Below are positions 1 to 9,923 of a stretch of DNA of 64,000 nucleotides, one piece after another. The DNA is taken from assembly GCA_028293625.1 (NCBI GenBank), contig JAQGOL010000030.1, forward strand, positions 792,566 to 856,565, written 5' to 3'. The first letter of the stretch is position 1, and every line of letters begins with the position of its first letter. Both the position numbers and the translations under genes were made by a program. Under the pieces are notes generated by a model. It saw only the letters and a list, made by a program, of their open reading frames with translations, had not been told where the DNA came from and made no database searches. The stretch is from Chthoniobacteraceae bacterium (GTDB taxonomy: Bacteria; Verrucomicrobiota; Verrucomicrobiia; Chthoniobacterales; Chthoniobacteraceae).

Positions 1-774
1 GCCCACCTTGATCGTGCCCGACTCAATCCGGCCCGCGATAATCCGGCGTTCGTCAAAGCGATAGACGTCCTGCACGGGGAAGCGCAGCGGCAGTTCAGTC
101 AGCGTCTTGGGCGACTCGAATTGGTCGAGCATATCCGTGATCGTCGGCCCCTGATACCACGGCATCTGGGCCGCGGCGTGCTCCGCCACGTTGAATCCGC
201 CGCGCGCTGAGATCGGCACAAAAGTGCGCGCTTCAAGCCCGATCTGGCTTAAAAACGCCTTGTACTCGGTGACCACGCTGTTGAAAACGTCCTCGCTGAA
301 ATCGACCAGATCCATCTTGTTAACCGCGACGACAACCTGCCGGATCCCGAGCAAACTCAGCAGGTAGCCATGCCGGCGCGATTGCTCGCGCACCCCTTCA
401 TTGGCGGCAATCAGGAGCACCGCGGCATCGGCGCTCGCCGCGCCGGTGATCATGTTCTTGAGAAATTCCTTATGCCCGGGCGCATCGATGATCACATACG
501 GGCGTTTTTCAGTTTTAAACTGAATCTGCGTCGTATCGATCGTGATGTTTTGCTCCTGCTCCTCAAGCAACGCATCGAGAAGAAAGGCGTATTCAAACTC
601 CATCGCCTCCTCTTTGCACGCCGCCTGGATCTGCTCGACCTTGCCATCCGGCAACGATTTCGTGTCGTAAAAAATGCGGCCGATGAGCGTGGATTTGCCG
701 TGGTCGACATGGCCCACAAACACAACTTTCAAACGTTGAGCGTCGTCGGCGAAAAGGGAATCTGACTTTTGCAT
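1..774 (-). CDS. cysN: Sulfate adenylyltransferase large subunit CysN, GTPase (partial, runs off left edge)
   Basis: This is the regulatory GTPase subunit of ATP sulfurylase, which couples GTP hydrolysis to making adenylylsulfate (APS) from sulfate and ATP in the cytoplasm. The frame is open from an ATG at 774 to the first base of the window (258 codons), so the C-terminal half is missing. Visible GTPase motifs in order are the P-loop GHVDHGKST near residue 22, the G3 motif DAPGHKEF near residue 95, and the G4 motif NKMD near residue 155. It lies 87 bp after cysD on the same strand, the usual cysDN order. Whether an APS kinase (CysC) domain is fused at the C terminus cannot be seen here. Confidence 0.95.
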   Translation of the reverse strand, partial: MQKSDSLFADDAQRLKVVFVGHVDHGKSTLIGRIFYDTKSLPDGKVEQIQAACKEEAMEFEYAFLLDALLEEQEQNITIDTTQIQFKTEKRPYVIIDAPGHKEFLKNMITGAASADAAVLLIAANEGVREQSRRHGYLLSLLGIRQVVVAVNKMDLVDFSEDVFNSVVTEYKAFLSQIGLEARTFVPISARGGFNVAEHAAAQMPWYQGPTITDMLDQFESPKTLTELPLRFPVQDVYRFDERRIIAGRIESGTIKVG

Positions 775-861
775 GGAATGGTTGGAAAAGGTCGCGTCCG
801 GGAAAACCCCGGAAAAAAACGTGGTGGAGACGGCTGCCCGGTCGCGGGCAAAAAGCACTTC

Positions 862-1797
862 TTACATGAAGCCCTTGGCGCGGAGCTTCTGCATGGCGTT
901 GCGCTCGTGGTGATCCTGGGCGCGGCCGGCCCGTTCACTCGTCTTGGTGATCGCAAGCTCGTCGATGATTTTGTCGATCGTATCGGCGTCGCTTTCCACC
1001 GGTCCGGAAATTGGCCAGCAGCCGAGCGAGCGGAACCGGTACCGATTACCGTCTTTCCCGTTGCGGGCAAAATACATCTTCGGGATCGGGATCCCCTCGC
1101 GCTGGATATACATCCAGATGTCGCGTTCGCTCCAATCGAGGAGTGCCTGCACCCGGACATGCTCGCCCGGCGCGCAACTCGTTGTGAACTGGTTCCAAAA
1201 CTCCGGCGGCTGATCTTTGTAATCCCACTCGAAATCCTTGGTGCGAGGAGAGAAATACCGCTCCTTGGCCCGGGTCGGATCTTCGTCCCGGCGAATTCCG
1301 GTAATGAGCGCGTCCCACTTGTGTTCCGCCATGACCTGCTGCAACGCGACGGTCTTTAGCTCATGGGTCACCGTGACCGGATCGGTTGTGTCGTAGCCAA
1401 TCGGTCCGCGCGTCGCATAATCACCGCGGCCGGCCCGGGCGTCTTCGTTGATTTTAACAATCAGATTGAGCCCGTATTGTTTTACCGCCCACTCGCGATA
1501 CTCCAGCATCTCCGGGAACTCATACGTCGTGTCGATATGCAAAAGCGGATACGGGATGTGCCCGCAAAATGCCTTTTTCGAAAGCCAGATAAGCACGTTG
1601 GAATCTTTGCCCATCGACCACGGCATGCAGATGTTTTTGAAATAATGGAACGCTTCGCGAATCAGGAAAACGCTCTGGGCTTCCAGCGCGTCCAAATGCT
1701 CGTTGTCGGCGCGTGAAATCTTTTCAGGAAAAAACGCAGGCGGTTCGTCCAAGGGCGGCGCCGGATAGAGACCGGCGTAGGCAGGGTGAAGATGCAT
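862..1797 (-). CDS. cysD: Sulfate adenylyltransferase small subunit CysD
   Basis: This is the catalytic PP-loop ATPase subunit of ATP sulfurylase and forms APS together with CysN. The protein has 311 residues, close to the usual ~300. The PP-loop appears as SMGKDS at residues 61-66 (family form SxGKDS), followed by the typical LHIDTT and FPEM segments and the R-R-D-E-D-P-T-R-A-K-E-R block. The C-terminal R-F-R-S-L-G-C-W-P motif is also characteristic. It lies 65 bp after cysH and 87 bp before cysN, so the three genes are probably one transcript. The family call is secure. Confidence 0.95.
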   Translation of the reverse strand: MHLHPAYAGLYPAPPLDEPPAFFPEKISRADNEHLDALEAQSVFLIREAFHYFKNICMPWSMGKDSNVLIWLSKKAFCGHIPYPLLHIDTTYEFPEMLEYREWAVKQYGLNLIVKINEDARAGRGDYATRGPIGYDTTDPVTVTHELKTVALQQVMAEHKWDALITGIRRDEDPTRAKERYFSPRTKDFEWDYKDQPPEFWNQFTTSCAPGEHVRVQALLDWSERDIWMYIQREGIPIPKMYFARNGKDGNRYRFRSLGCWPISGPVESDADTIDKIIDELAITKTSERAGRAQDHHERNAMQKLRAKGFM

Positions 1798-1862
1798 GAC
1801 GGGTGGCGGATTTTAAATTGCGATTGAAAGAGTCAGGGCACCGGCCCGGCGCCCACGGGCGA

Positions 1863-2600
1863 TTAGATGCTCTCGCCAAGAAAGGTGTGAATGCCGCATT
1901 CGGCTTTATCAAATCCGGTCCAGCGGCCGGCGCGTTCGTCCTCGCCGACAGCGGTCGCCTTCGTGCAGGGCCAGCAGCCGATCGATCGGAACCCTTGATC
2001 CTGCAACGGATTATACGGGATCTGATGCTTTTTCATGTAATCCCAGACCGCTTCGCGCGACCAGGTCGCCATGGGATTCAGCTTCAAAATGTAATGATCC
2101 CGCAGCACGTCAAAATGGTAAAGCTCAAGAATTTTCGTCTTCTCCCGCGTATCGGATTGCTGGCGGCGCACACCCGTCATCCAGACTGAAAGCTGTTCGA
2201 GCTTGCGCTGCAATGGCACCACTTTTCTTAGTGTGCAGCAAAGATCCGGTTTGCGCTCCCACAGGTTCGCTCCCAGCTCGGCAGCCTGTTCATCGGGAGT
2301 TTGATCCGGGAGAAGGCTCTCGATTTTCACTTCAAAAAAGTTCTCAAGCCGGTTTTTGAGCTCGTAGGTCTCCTTGAAAAGCAACTGCGTATCGAGCGTG
2401 AAAATCGGAAACGGCAGCCCAGCCTCCACCGCATGATGGATCATCACCAAACCGGCCCCCTGGAAACTGGTCCCAATCGCCGCACGCGCGCCGAAGCGCT
2501 CCCACGCCCAACGCAGGATGTCGGTCAGCGGGGCCGACTCAAATTGAGCGGCGAGATCGCGGACCTCTTCGGGAGAAATTTCACCAGCATGAAGCGTCAT
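1863..2600 (-). CDS. cysH: Assimilatory adenylylsulfate (APS) reductase, CysH family
   Basis: This enzyme reduces activated sulfate to sulfite with thioredoxin or a similar donor. The 245-residue protein has the PAPS-reductase fold, with the C-terminal catalytic motif ECGIH at 234-238. It also has paired cysteines CC at 121-122 and C-W-P-C at 209-212. In this family those four cysteines bind the [4Fe-4S] cluster that marks APS-preferring enzymes; E. coli-type PAPS reductases lack them. The reaction is therefore probably APS to sulfite, which would make APS kinase unnecessary. It is the first gene of a cysH-cysD-cysN unit and has a candidate promoter just upstream. Confidence 0.93.
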   Translation of the reverse strand: MTLHAGEISPEEVRDLAAQFESAPLTDILRWAWERFGARAAIGTSFQGAGLVMIHHAVEAGLPFPIFTLDTQLLFKETYELKNRLENFFEVKIESLLPDQTPDEQAAELGANLWERKPDLCCTLRKVVPLQRKLEQLSVWMTGVRRQQSDTREKTKILELYHFDVLRDHYILKLNPMATWSREAVWDYMKKHQIPYNPLQDQGFRSIGCWPCTKATAVGEDERAGRWTGFDKAECGIHTFLGESI

Positions 2601-2626
2601 TGTCTATAAATCTAATGGGGAATAAG

Positions 2627-2655
2627 AGTATTGGCGGCTCTTTCACTTTGTTCAA
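2627..2655 (-). promoter_or_regulatory. Candidate sigma-70-type promoter for cysH-cysD-cysN
   Basis: Reading the minus strand, a -35-like TTGAAC (2655-2650) is separated by exactly 17 bases from a -10-like AATACT (2632-2627), each matching the consensus at 4 of 6 positions. The -10 box lies 26 bases upstream of the cysH start codon. This is inferred from spacing and consensus only. Confidence 0.4.
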
Positions 2656-2777
2656 GCCTTTTTCTCTCAGCCTATTGCCGCGTCTCCAAATGCAGACCCT
2701 TTTCATCGCTTGCCAAAATTGGGCTTTCCATTCCTGTGCCTATTTAAACATTCTTCAGCACCCTCCCTCCCTCTGCC

Positions 2778-5612
2778 ATGCATCTCTTACGCCTCCTTTT
2801 TGTCTCGCTGCTCTTTTTTATCGGCTCGGTGCGCGGGGCCGAAGTGCTTCCTTTTGCCCATGAAGGAAGTGATCTGAAGCCCGATGCGGCCGCGCATTTT
2901 GGCACCCTTGCCAACGGACTCCGATACGTGGTGCTTCCCAATCACGAGCCGAAAAACCGGGTGTCGATGCGCTTGCTGGTGCTTGCGGGATCGCTACATG
3001 AAACCGAGGAGCAGCGCGGGCTGGCCCATTTCCTTGAGCACATGGCATTTAATGGGAGCACCCATTACGCACCGGGCACGCTGGTCGAGTTTTTCCAACG
3101 AATGGGGATGAGCTTTGGAGGAGACACCAACGCGAGCACCAGTTTTGATCGCACGCTCTATTTGCTCGAACTGGCGCATTCCGATGATGCCACCGTCGCC
3201 GAGGGGCTGCGGGTATTCAGCGATTACGCGGGCGGGCTCCTGCTCCTCGACGCGGAAATCGAAAAGGAACGCGGCGTCATTCTTTCGGAAAAGCGGGTAA
3301 GCGACTCCGTGGGATACCGCACGTTTATCGCGCAGTTTGACGCCATGCTTGGCAACACCCTTTTGCCAAAACGGATCCCGATCGGTTTGGCAGACGTCAT
3401 CAGCAAAGCGAGCCGCGCGCAGTTCACCGACTTCTGGGATACCTGGTACCGCCCCGAAAAAATGGCGGTCGTGGTGGTTGGCGATTTTGCCAATACCGAT
3501 GCGGTTGAAAAAATGGTGGCCACCGCGTTTTCAGGAATGACGGCCCGCGCCCCGGCCCGGCCCGAGCCTTCGCTGGGGACCCTGCCAAAATTTGACGAAG
3601 TACGCGCCGTTTTCCACGCGGAACCCGAAGCGCCTTCGACCAGTATTTCTGTGACGAGCCTCACTCCGTATTCCCGGGAACCGGATACCGCGGCGCGTCA
3701 GCTCAAACTCCTTCCCCGTTCGATGGCGCTTTCGATGCTCAACCGCCGCTTTTCCATTCTGGCCAAAAAAGAGAATGCGCCATTTGTTTCAGCGGGCGCA
3801 TCGGTCTCCGAGAGTTTTGATTTTCTGCGGCAGGCAAGCGTTGACGTCTCGTGCAAGCCAGATCAATGGCAGGCGGCGATGGCGGTGGGCGAACAGGAAT
3901 TGCGGCGCGCGCTCGAACACGGATTCACGGCGGTGGAGCTCAAGGAAAGCGTCGCCAATTTCACAAATTCGCTTGAGCAAAGTGTGAAAACCGCGAGCAC
4001 CCGGCATTCAAACCAGCTCGCGAGCGAACTCTCCGAGAGCCTGCTCTCGCGTGAAGTCTTCACCACACCGGCCGACGACCTTGCGCTCTTTAAACCGGCG
4101 CTTGAAACCATCACGCCGGCCGATTGTCTTGCTGCGCTGCGCGCCAATTTCGCCGCCAATGGCCGTTATCTGCTTGTCACCGGCAATGCGAAGATTGAGG
4201 GGAAAGCAGAGGAGACCATTGCCGCGGCTTATCAGAGCGCACGCTCGGTTGCAGTCAGCGCCCCCACTGCGGAGCAGGAAAGCGAATGGGCATATGTGAG
4301 TTTTGGCACACCGGGAACGGTCACAAAACGCGAGCACATCGCCGACCTCGATCTGGAACTGGTCACGTTCTCAAACGGCGTGCGGTTGAACTTGAAGAAA
4401 ACCGATTTCGAAGCAGGCCGCATTCGACTCAGTGCGCGCATCGGCAACGGCACGATCACCGAACCGGCCGACCAGCGCGGTCTCGCCGCCATCGCATCGA
4501 GCACATTCGGCGCGGGAGGCCTTGGAAAACATAGCACCGATGATCTTCGCAAAATTCTCGCCGGGAAAAATGTCGGCGTCCAATTCCGGGGCGAATCCGA
4601 CGCATTCGGTTTTTCAGGGGGAACGACACGGGAAGACCTGTTGCTGGAGCTTCAATGGCTTGGCGCGCAGATCACCGATGCGGGCTACCGTCCCGAGGCG
4701 TTGCGCCAGGCCCGCAAAGGGATTGAGCAGCTTTACCTCTCCCTTGAGCATACTCCCAACGGCCCACTTTCCACCGAAGTGGCCAATCTGCTTGCAGGCG
4801 GCGACCCGCGCTTTGGCCTTCCCGCAAAAGAAGTGATGATGGCGCGCAATCTGGATGAAGTGAAAGCGTGGCTTGCTCCCCAGCTTTCAAAGGGGGCGAT
4901 TGAAGTCGGCATTATCGGCGATCTTGACATCGACGCCACCATTGCCGCCGCGGCGCAAACCCTTGGAGCGCTGCCGTCCCGGGATCCCCGGCCCGCGCTT
5001 GACGAGTTGAAAAAGATCACCTTTCCCGCGCAACCGTTTGCCAAGGATTACCTGATTCCAACCGAGATCCCCAAGGGCGCGTTGAGCCTCTTCTGGCCGA
5101 CCACCGACAGCATGGATGTGAAGCGCGGCCGCCGGCTGAACATGCTGGCGGCGGTATTCAACGACCGGCTGCGGGTGAAAGTGCGCGAGGAAATCGGCGG
5201 CACTTACAGTCCAAACGCCTACAGCAGTTCAAGCGAAACCTTTCCTGGCTACGGCTACATCATGGCCAGCATCGACGTTGATCCGGCCATGGCAGGCAAA
5301 ATCTCGGACCTGGTGATCACCCTGGCTGATGAACTCGCAAGCAATGGGGTTACCGAGGATGAACTCAACCGGGCGCGCCAACCGCTTTTGACTTCAATGA
5401 AAGATTCCTTGCGCAGCAATGCCTACTGGCTCGGCCGCGTTCTGGCGCGTGCACAGGAAAAACCGGAAACGCTCGATTGGACCCGGACCCGGCTGAGCGA
5501 CGTGGAAAGCATCACGACTGCCGACCTCAACGCGCTCGCCAAAGAATATCTTGGCCGTGGCCGCGTCTCGCGTGCCACGGTGCTCCCAGCGGCTGCGCCT
5601 GAGAAAAAGTAA
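2778..5612 (+). CDS. Exported M16 family zinc peptidase (pitrilysin-like, two-domain)
   Basis: This is a probable periplasmic or secreted metallopeptidase of 944 residues. Residues 1-21 form a signal peptide with a hydrophobic core and an R-G-A cleavage region. The inverted zinc motif HFLEH is at 84-88, and the third ligand is probably Glu164 in E-I-E-K-E-R, 76 residues further on, which is the M16 spacing. A second, inactive-type M16 half follows from about residue 500, with the R/Y region R-V-K-V-R-E-E-I-G-G-T-Y-S-P near 815, so the whole clam-shell is in one chain. No Shine-Dalgarno is visible before the ATG. It is divergent from the cys genes. Substrate is unknown. Confidence 0.92.
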   Translation: MHLLRLLFVSLLFFIGSVRGAEVLPFAHEGSDLKPDAAAHFGTLANGLRYVVLPNHEPKNRVSMRLLVLAGSLHETEEQRGLAHFLEHMAFNGSTHYAPGTLVEFFQRMGMSFGGDTNASTSFDRTLYLLELAHSDDATVAEGLRVFSDYAGGLLLLDAEIEKERGVILSEKRVSDSVGYRTFIAQFDAMLGNTLLPKRIPIGLADVISKASRAQFTDFWDTWYRPEKMAVVVVGDFANTDAVEKMVATAFSGMTARAPARPEPSLGTLPKFDEVRAVFHAEPEAPSTSISVTSLTPYSREPDTAARQLKLLPRSMALSMLNRRFSILAKKENAPFVSAGASVSESFDFLRQASVDVSCKPDQWQAAMAVGEQELRRALEHGFTAVELKESVANFTNSLEQSVKTASTRHSNQLASELSESLLSREVFTTPADDLALFKPALETITPADCLAALRANFAANGRYLLVTGNAKIEGKAEETIAAAYQSARSVAVSAPTAEQESEWAYVSFGTPGTVTKREHIADLDLELVTFSNGVRLNLKKTDFEAGRIRLSARIGNGTITEPADQRGLAAIASSTFGAGGLGKHSTDDLRKILAGKNVGVQFRGESDAFGFSGGTTREDLLLELQWLGAQITDAGYRPEALRQARKGIEQLYLSLEHTPNGPLSTEVANLLAGGDPRFGLPAKEVMMARNLDEVKAWLAPQLSKGAIEVGIIGDLDIDATIAAAAQTLGALPSRDPRPALDELKKITFPAQPFAKDYLIPTEIPKGALSLFWPTTDSMDVKRGRRLNMLAAVFNDRLRVKVREEIGGTYSPNAYSSSSETFPGYGYIMASIDVDPAMAGKISDLVITLADELASNGVTEDELNRARQPLLTSMKDSLRSNAYWLGRVLARAQEKPETLDWTRTRLSDVESITTADLNALAKEYLGRGRVSRATVLPAAAPEKK

Positions 5613-5651
5613 GCCGGCCGCATACCACGGCCAGCTTCCATGAGCCGGCTT
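5611..5651. terminator. Inverted repeat between convergent genes, possible bidirectional terminator
   Basis: A perfect 8-bp inverted repeat AAGCCGGC (5611-5618) / GCCGGCTT (5644-5651) lies in the 67-bp gap between the M16 peptidase gene and the convergent EF-hand gene. The 25-base loop contains a smaller GGCC pairing. There is no clean T-run, so termination is only suggested by position. Confidence 0.3.
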
Positions 5652-5679
5652 GAACGGAACTCCGTCCTTCTGACTCCCT

Positions 5680-6021
5680 CTATTTCTTTTCGCCGGGAGG
5701 AGCTCCAGGGCCGCGACGCTCGCCACCAGGGCCGCGTTCCCCACCGGGAGGCCGATCACCGCCGGGACCGCGTGGGGGACGGAGCTCATCATTGGAGATT
5801 TTCCCGTCGCCATTGGTATCAAGGGCTTTGAGGGCGGCGGAAGCGTTGGCGATTTCCGCGGCGTCGAGTTCGCCATCCTTGTTGGTATCGAGCGCCGCCA
5901 TGATAGGCGGGGCTGGACGGCGGCCCGGGCCTTCGGGCGGAGGGCCATCCTTGCGGGGAGCATCCTGGGCGAATGCGGCGAGTGAGGTGGCGCACAAGGC
6001 AGCCATGATACTAATTTTCAT
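5680..6021 (-). CDS. Small exported EF-hand calcium-binding protein
   Basis: This 113-residue protein has a signal peptide (residues 1-18, ending A-F-A). It carries two EF-hand loops, DTNKDGELDAAE near 44-55 and DTNGDGKISNDE near 68-79, each with acidic residues at the canonical calcium-binding positions. The C-terminal third is rich in Gly, Pro and Arg and contains repeats of the form GGERGPG. Such small EF-hand proteins are common in Planctomycetota and Verrucomicrobiota. A calcium-dependent extracytoplasmic role is inferred; no partner is apparent from the neighbours. Confidence 0.85.
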   Translation of the reverse strand: MKISIMAALCATSLAAFAQDAPRKDGPPPEGPGRRPAPPIMAALDTNKDGELDAAEIANASAALKALDTNGDGKISNDELRPPRGPGGDRPPGGERGPGGERRGPGAPPGEKK

Positions 6022-6252
6022 TCTGGTTTTTTTCAGTTTGTGGGTGAATCAGCCGGGAACCTTTTTGTCCCCGTGGCCGGCCGAGAATTGCAGGCATTGC
6101 AATCGCTTCGTTCCCGCATCAAAGCCGGGGTTGGTTAAGCCTTTATTCACAACAGCCCCAAAAGTTGTAAAGGACGTGTAAATTTCAAATTTCAACGAAG
6201 ACAGCGCGCCAACCAATTCGGGCTTGTAAACCAGTTCACTGGACCGAAAGCA

Positions 6253-6624
6253 TTGACCAAGATGAAAACTGATGCCGGTCAGATAGCCACAGCACACGTT
6301 GCCGCCGAGGAAATCTTACGCACGATCTATGGTGATGATCTGCTTGGATGTTCCGTCCGCCCCGAGGCAATCGCCTCCATCATTCAAGATACCCTGGCTC
6401 AACAGTTGGAGATCGATCACGAGATGCTCGGCGTTTACGAAAAAGCAATCGAAGCGCTTCACCTCCTTTCCACGCCACCGACCGATAAACCGGCCGGCCC
6501 GGGCGAACTCTCCACCCTTTTGGGCGAACGCCTCGATGCCGTGCGCGAGCTTACCCGCCGACTGATCGACGCCGCTGCATCGATTAAACAACCGCGAATA
6601 AACGCGCATCAAACCGAAGAATAA
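6253..6624 (+). CDS. Hypothetical helical protein
   Basis: I do not recognise this 123-residue protein. It has no signal peptide or membrane segment and is rich in Ala, Glu and Leu, so it is probably all-helical and cytoplasmic. A second in-frame ATG at 6262 is an alternative start. It lies alone on the plus strand between the EF-hand gene and the histidine kinase, 99 bp before the kinase start chosen here. Coding is supported by its composition and lack of strong competing frames, but no function can be given. Confidence 0.6.
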   Translation: MTKMKTDAGQIATAHVAAEEILRTIYGDDLLGCSVRPEAIASIIQDTLAQQLEIDHEMLGVYEKAIEALHLLSTPPTDKPAGPGELSTLLGERLDAVRELTRRLIDAAASIKQPRINAHQTEE

Positions 6625-6723
6625 AAAACGGAAATCACGGCAAATCGAGGTGGACGCAATTTTCATTGGCTAAAGGATTTCAGCCATGCCGATTCATTTA
6701 GGATTTGATATTTAGTTATCGGT

Positions 6724-8202
6724 GTGTTTGGCACCCCGAACTTCCGAGATGCGGCAGATTGCTTATTACGCGCCGGAGGAATACACCGGCATCTGTCGCT
6801 CTCTACTTTGGACACACCCTCTCCGCCGCGCTCCTTCTTTCGCGCACTCCTCCCGGCTCTGCTCCGTGCAATCACACGGCTGGCTGAAACCTTTGTTCCG
6901 GCCGATTGCCGCCGGGATCCCGATGTAGCCCGGCGCGCGCTGCTCATTGCCCATTTCGGCATCCAGGGAACCTTCTTTGGCGCCGCTTATGCCCTCTTTT
7001 ATTACAAAATCGGGCATCTGCACGGGGCTGAAGTAATCCTCGTGTGCAGCGCGATTTTTGCCGGGATGCCGTGGCTGTTGCGTTTCAGCGAACGGCTTGA
7101 TCTGGCCGGGCATCTTCTGGCTGGCACGATGGCCACCGGCTTTACCACGCTTTCGCTCATGGAAGGCGGCATTCACAGCCATGCGATCGTCTGGCTCGCT
7201 TCGGTCCCGCTTTGCGCGCTGCTCATCCTTGGAATTTGGCCGGCCACCTTCTGGGCTGCGGTCTGTTTTCTGGCGGGCACAAGCATCAGCGTGGCAACCT
7301 TCCTCGGTTTCGAGTTCAAATCGATCTACGATCCGCGCTGGCATAATGGAGTCGATGCCGCCGGCAACCTCGGGATCATTCTCTTTCTCTTTGCTCTGGG
7401 ACTCGTGTTTGAAACCAGCCGCGCCGCCGCATTTAACCGGATGCAAGCCTCGCTCGACGCGCTCGTTGCATCCAACCAGCAGCTCGCCCATCTTAATAAC
7501 GAAAAAACCGAGTTCCTCGGGATTGCCGCCCACGATCTGCGCAATCCGCTGACCGCGGTGATTGGTTACTCAGATCTCCTCTCACTCGATACCACTCCAA
7601 AGGTGGCGAGAATGGGCCGCAGCATTGGAAAAGCGGGACGCCGCATGCTGGAACTAATCACCGATCTGCTCGATGCCAATGCCATTGAAGCAGGCCAGTA
7701 CGCCGCGCAGATTGAAGCGCACGATCTTCGCACTCTTGTGGTCATCAGCGCCCAAAACCATTATGCGGCGGCCGAACGCAAACAGATTATCCTGGATGTC
7801 GATGAGGGGCCCGACTGCTGGGCCAAGGCTGATCGCAAAGCGACCATTCAGATTCTTGATAACCTGGTTTCCAATGCGCTTAAATATTCGCCGCCCGGAA
7901 GCCGCGTTCTCCTTAGCTTGAATACGGATGCGCATTGGAGCGGGATCACCATTCAGGATGAAGGCCCGGGAATCACGAAGGAAGATCAGCAAAAGCTTTT
8001 CCTTAAACATACCCGGCTGAGCGCGCGGCCCACCGGCGGCGAGTCCTCTTACGGCCTGGGACTTTCCATCGTCAAACGCCTGGCCGAAACAATGGGCGGC
8101 AGCGTCCACTGCGAAAGTGAACCCGGCAATGGCGCGACTTTCATTCTGCGCCTCCCGAGTGTGCCGGCACCCTCCAGCGCTCCACCGGTGGCAACTTTCT
8201 AA
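6724..8202 (+). CDS. Membrane-bound sensor histidine kinase
   Basis: This is a two-component sensor of up to 492 residues. The N-terminal part (about residues 70-235) contains five or six hydrophobic helices and no obvious periplasmic domain, so the signal is probably sensed within the membrane. A short linker leads to the H-box AAHDLRNPLTAVIGY with phospho-acceptor His270. The ATPase domain follows, with N-box DNLVSNALKYS, G1 DEGPGI and G2 GLGLSIVKRL. The start is uncertain: 6724 is a GTG, there is no in-frame ATG before the membrane region, and the first ~60 residues look unlike a protein N terminus. No response regulator is adjacent, so this is an orphan kinase. Confidence 0.85.
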   Translation: MFGTPNFRDAADCLLRAGGIHRHLSLSTLDTPSPPRSFFRALLPALLRAITRLAETFVPADCRRDPDVARRALLIAHFGIQGTFFGAAYALFYYKIGHLHGAEVILVCSAIFAGMPWLLRFSERLDLAGHLLAGTMATGFTTLSLMEGGIHSHAIVWLASVPLCALLILGIWPATFWAAVCFLAGTSISVATFLGFEFKSIYDPRWHNGVDAAGNLGIILFLFALGLVFETSRAAAFNRMQASLDALVASNQQLAHLNNEKTEFLGIAAHDLRNPLTAVIGYSDLLSLDTTPKVARMGRSIGKAGRRMLELITDLLDANAIEAGQYAAQIEAHDLRTLVVISAQNHYAAAERKQIILDVDEGPDCWAKADRKATIQILDNLVSNALKYSPPGSRVLLSLNTDAHWSGITIQDEGPGITKEDQQKLFLKHTRLSARPTGGESSYGLGLSIVKRLAETMGGSVHCESEPGNGATFILRLPSVPAPSSAPPVATF

Positions 8203-8423
8203 AGCCGCAAAGGCAGCCGGCGGCGTAAAGCACTTTTTATCATCCGCCCCTATAACCGCCTGGGGTAAAACAAGAGGATAACTACGGGAGCGCCCCTATA
8301 TCCCTTGGGCGATCGGCATGCTGTTCTTAACGCGCTTCGAATTTGTCTCGCGCCGCGATCGCATGCAGCGGAAACGAATCGAAGCGTCCCCCTGTTCCCT
8401 TATTCACACCCCGGCGTCGCCCC

Positions 8424-9887
8424 ATGAAATCAGGTTTTTTTGTGTGCTTAGGTGTTTGTCTTGTCGCGACTGCCTGCACAACAAATCGGGCGTATCATCG
8501 CAATAAAAGCCTGGCTCAACGTCAAGGGATGGAATTGACCTGGAGAAATGCTGAATCCATTCAGCGGCGTGGGACCATTCTCGAAGGCAGTGAAGCGACC
8601 AGGTACGACCTGGCATTCATCGAATTTGGCGAGGAAGGTTCTTACTTTGATCCGCCGCAGTTGACCGTTGCCAATCAGTTGATTCGAAGCCGGAAAAAAC
8701 CGCTTTTATTTGTCTACCTGCACGGCTGGCATCATAACGCCAATCCGAAGGACCGGGACCTGGCGCACTTTAATCAGGCATTGCGGATGTTGGCTGGAAC
8801 GATGACTGAACGCGATGTGGTGGGAATCTACCTTGGGTGGCGCGGGGAAGCGATCCCCATTCCGGTTATCAACTCTTTACTGACTTACTATACACGGAAA
8901 GAAGCGGGTGAGCGTCTGGCAAACAACTACGACTGCCTGAACGCCATTGGAAGTGTGGTGGGGACGGCGCACGCCAACCATGGACGTTCCATAGTGGTCG
9001 GACATTCCTTTGGAGGCATGGTGCTTGAGCGTGCCATCAAAAGCGCGCTCACCGACCCATCCCCCTTCAATGGAAACGTCATCCTCAACGACAGCCTTGT
9101 GGTGATGCTCAATCCTGCAACCGAGTCGATTCTCTCCCGCCAGATTGTGGATACCTTCAATCAACGCATTGGGTTTGACAGCCGGCGCAATGAGTACGTG
9201 ATCCGGGCGGAGGCCGGGAAAGCCGCTCCGCGCCACTACGCGCGCTTTGACCAGCCTTCGGTCGTCTCCATTACTTCACAAAACGACAAAGCGACCGGCA
9301 TGCTTTTCCCGGCTGCTTCGTGGCTTTGGCAAATCACCCACCCGTTGCGAGGCCGTCAGCAGGTCAATATCCCCGCCACCGAAGCCCAGATTGCCGCCGG
9401 TACGCAACGGCAGACCGGCGAGAACGGATTTTTTCGTCACACGCCCGCCAATGAGAGCCATCTCCATAATCTCACGGCGGCAAAGACAGCTACCCTGCCG
9501 CAATCCTCCCTGAGCGCGTTTCAGGAAAACCTGCGAGGCAAACCCGTTGCCGGGCAACTCTCCTTTCTCACCAGCGCGAAGGGGCAAAAGCAAAGCGAAG
9601 GCGGCAGTGTGGAAACGTGGAACTCCGCCCCGTCTCGGACTCGATGGATCCTTCGTCCTGAGAACACGGCCCAGACTCCTTACTGGCTCATTCAGGTTCC
9701 AAAAGAGATCATCAACGATCACGGTGGAATCTGGAACGATAATTCAGTCGCGCTGCTTGCCGCGATTTACGGCATGAAGTTTCCGCTTGGACCCGGCTAC
9801 AGCGAGATGCGAACTCCTGCGCCGCAGCCGCAGATGAGCACCTTATCGGTGCCCGCCAGTGTCACTGAAGCCCAGTTAAAGAAGTAA
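8424..9887 (+). CDS. Lipoprotein with alpha/beta-hydrolase-like domain
   Basis: This is an unidentified 487-residue lipoprotein. The start is placed at the ATG at 8424 because it gives a clean lipoprotein signal ending L-V-A-T-A-C, with lipidated Cys18; the longer frame from 8343 adds 27 residues without signal character. Residues ~90-230 resemble an alpha/beta hydrolase, with an oxyanion-type LHGW (99-102) and the nucleophile elbow GHSFGG with Ser195. The C-terminal half has no recognisable domain. A membrane-anchored esterase or lipase-like function is inferred. The gene is convergent with the kinase-WD40 gene. Confidence 0.75.
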   Translation: MKSGFFVCLGVCLVATACTTNRAYHRNKSLAQRQGMELTWRNAESIQRRGTILEGSEATRYDLAFIEFGEEGSYFDPPQLTVANQLIRSRKKPLLFVYLHGWHHNANPKDRDLAHFNQALRMLAGTMTERDVVGIYLGWRGEAIPIPVINSLLTYYTRKEAGERLANNYDCLNAIGSVVGTAHANHGRSIVVGHSFGGMVLERAIKSALTDPSPFNGNVILNDSLVVMLNPATESILSRQIVDTFNQRIGFDSRRNEYVIRAEAGKAAPRHYARFDQPSVVSITSQNDKATGMLFPAASWLWQITHPLRGRQQVNIPATEAQIAAGTQRQTGENGFFRHTPANESHLHNLTAAKTATLPQSSLSAFQENLRGKPVAGQLSFLTSAKGQKQSEGGSVETWNSAPSRTRWILRPENTAQTPYWLIQVPKEIINDHGGIWNDNSVALLAAIYGMKFPLGPGYSEMRTPAPQPQMSTLSVPASVTEAQLKK

Positions 9888-9923
9888 GACGGGGCACCTC
9901 AACGGGAGGCGAAATCGAATCGC

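Noticed and set aside
6766-7533. 255-codon open frame on the minus strand
   Set aside because: It is antisense to the histidine kinase gene and has a composition unlike real proteins.
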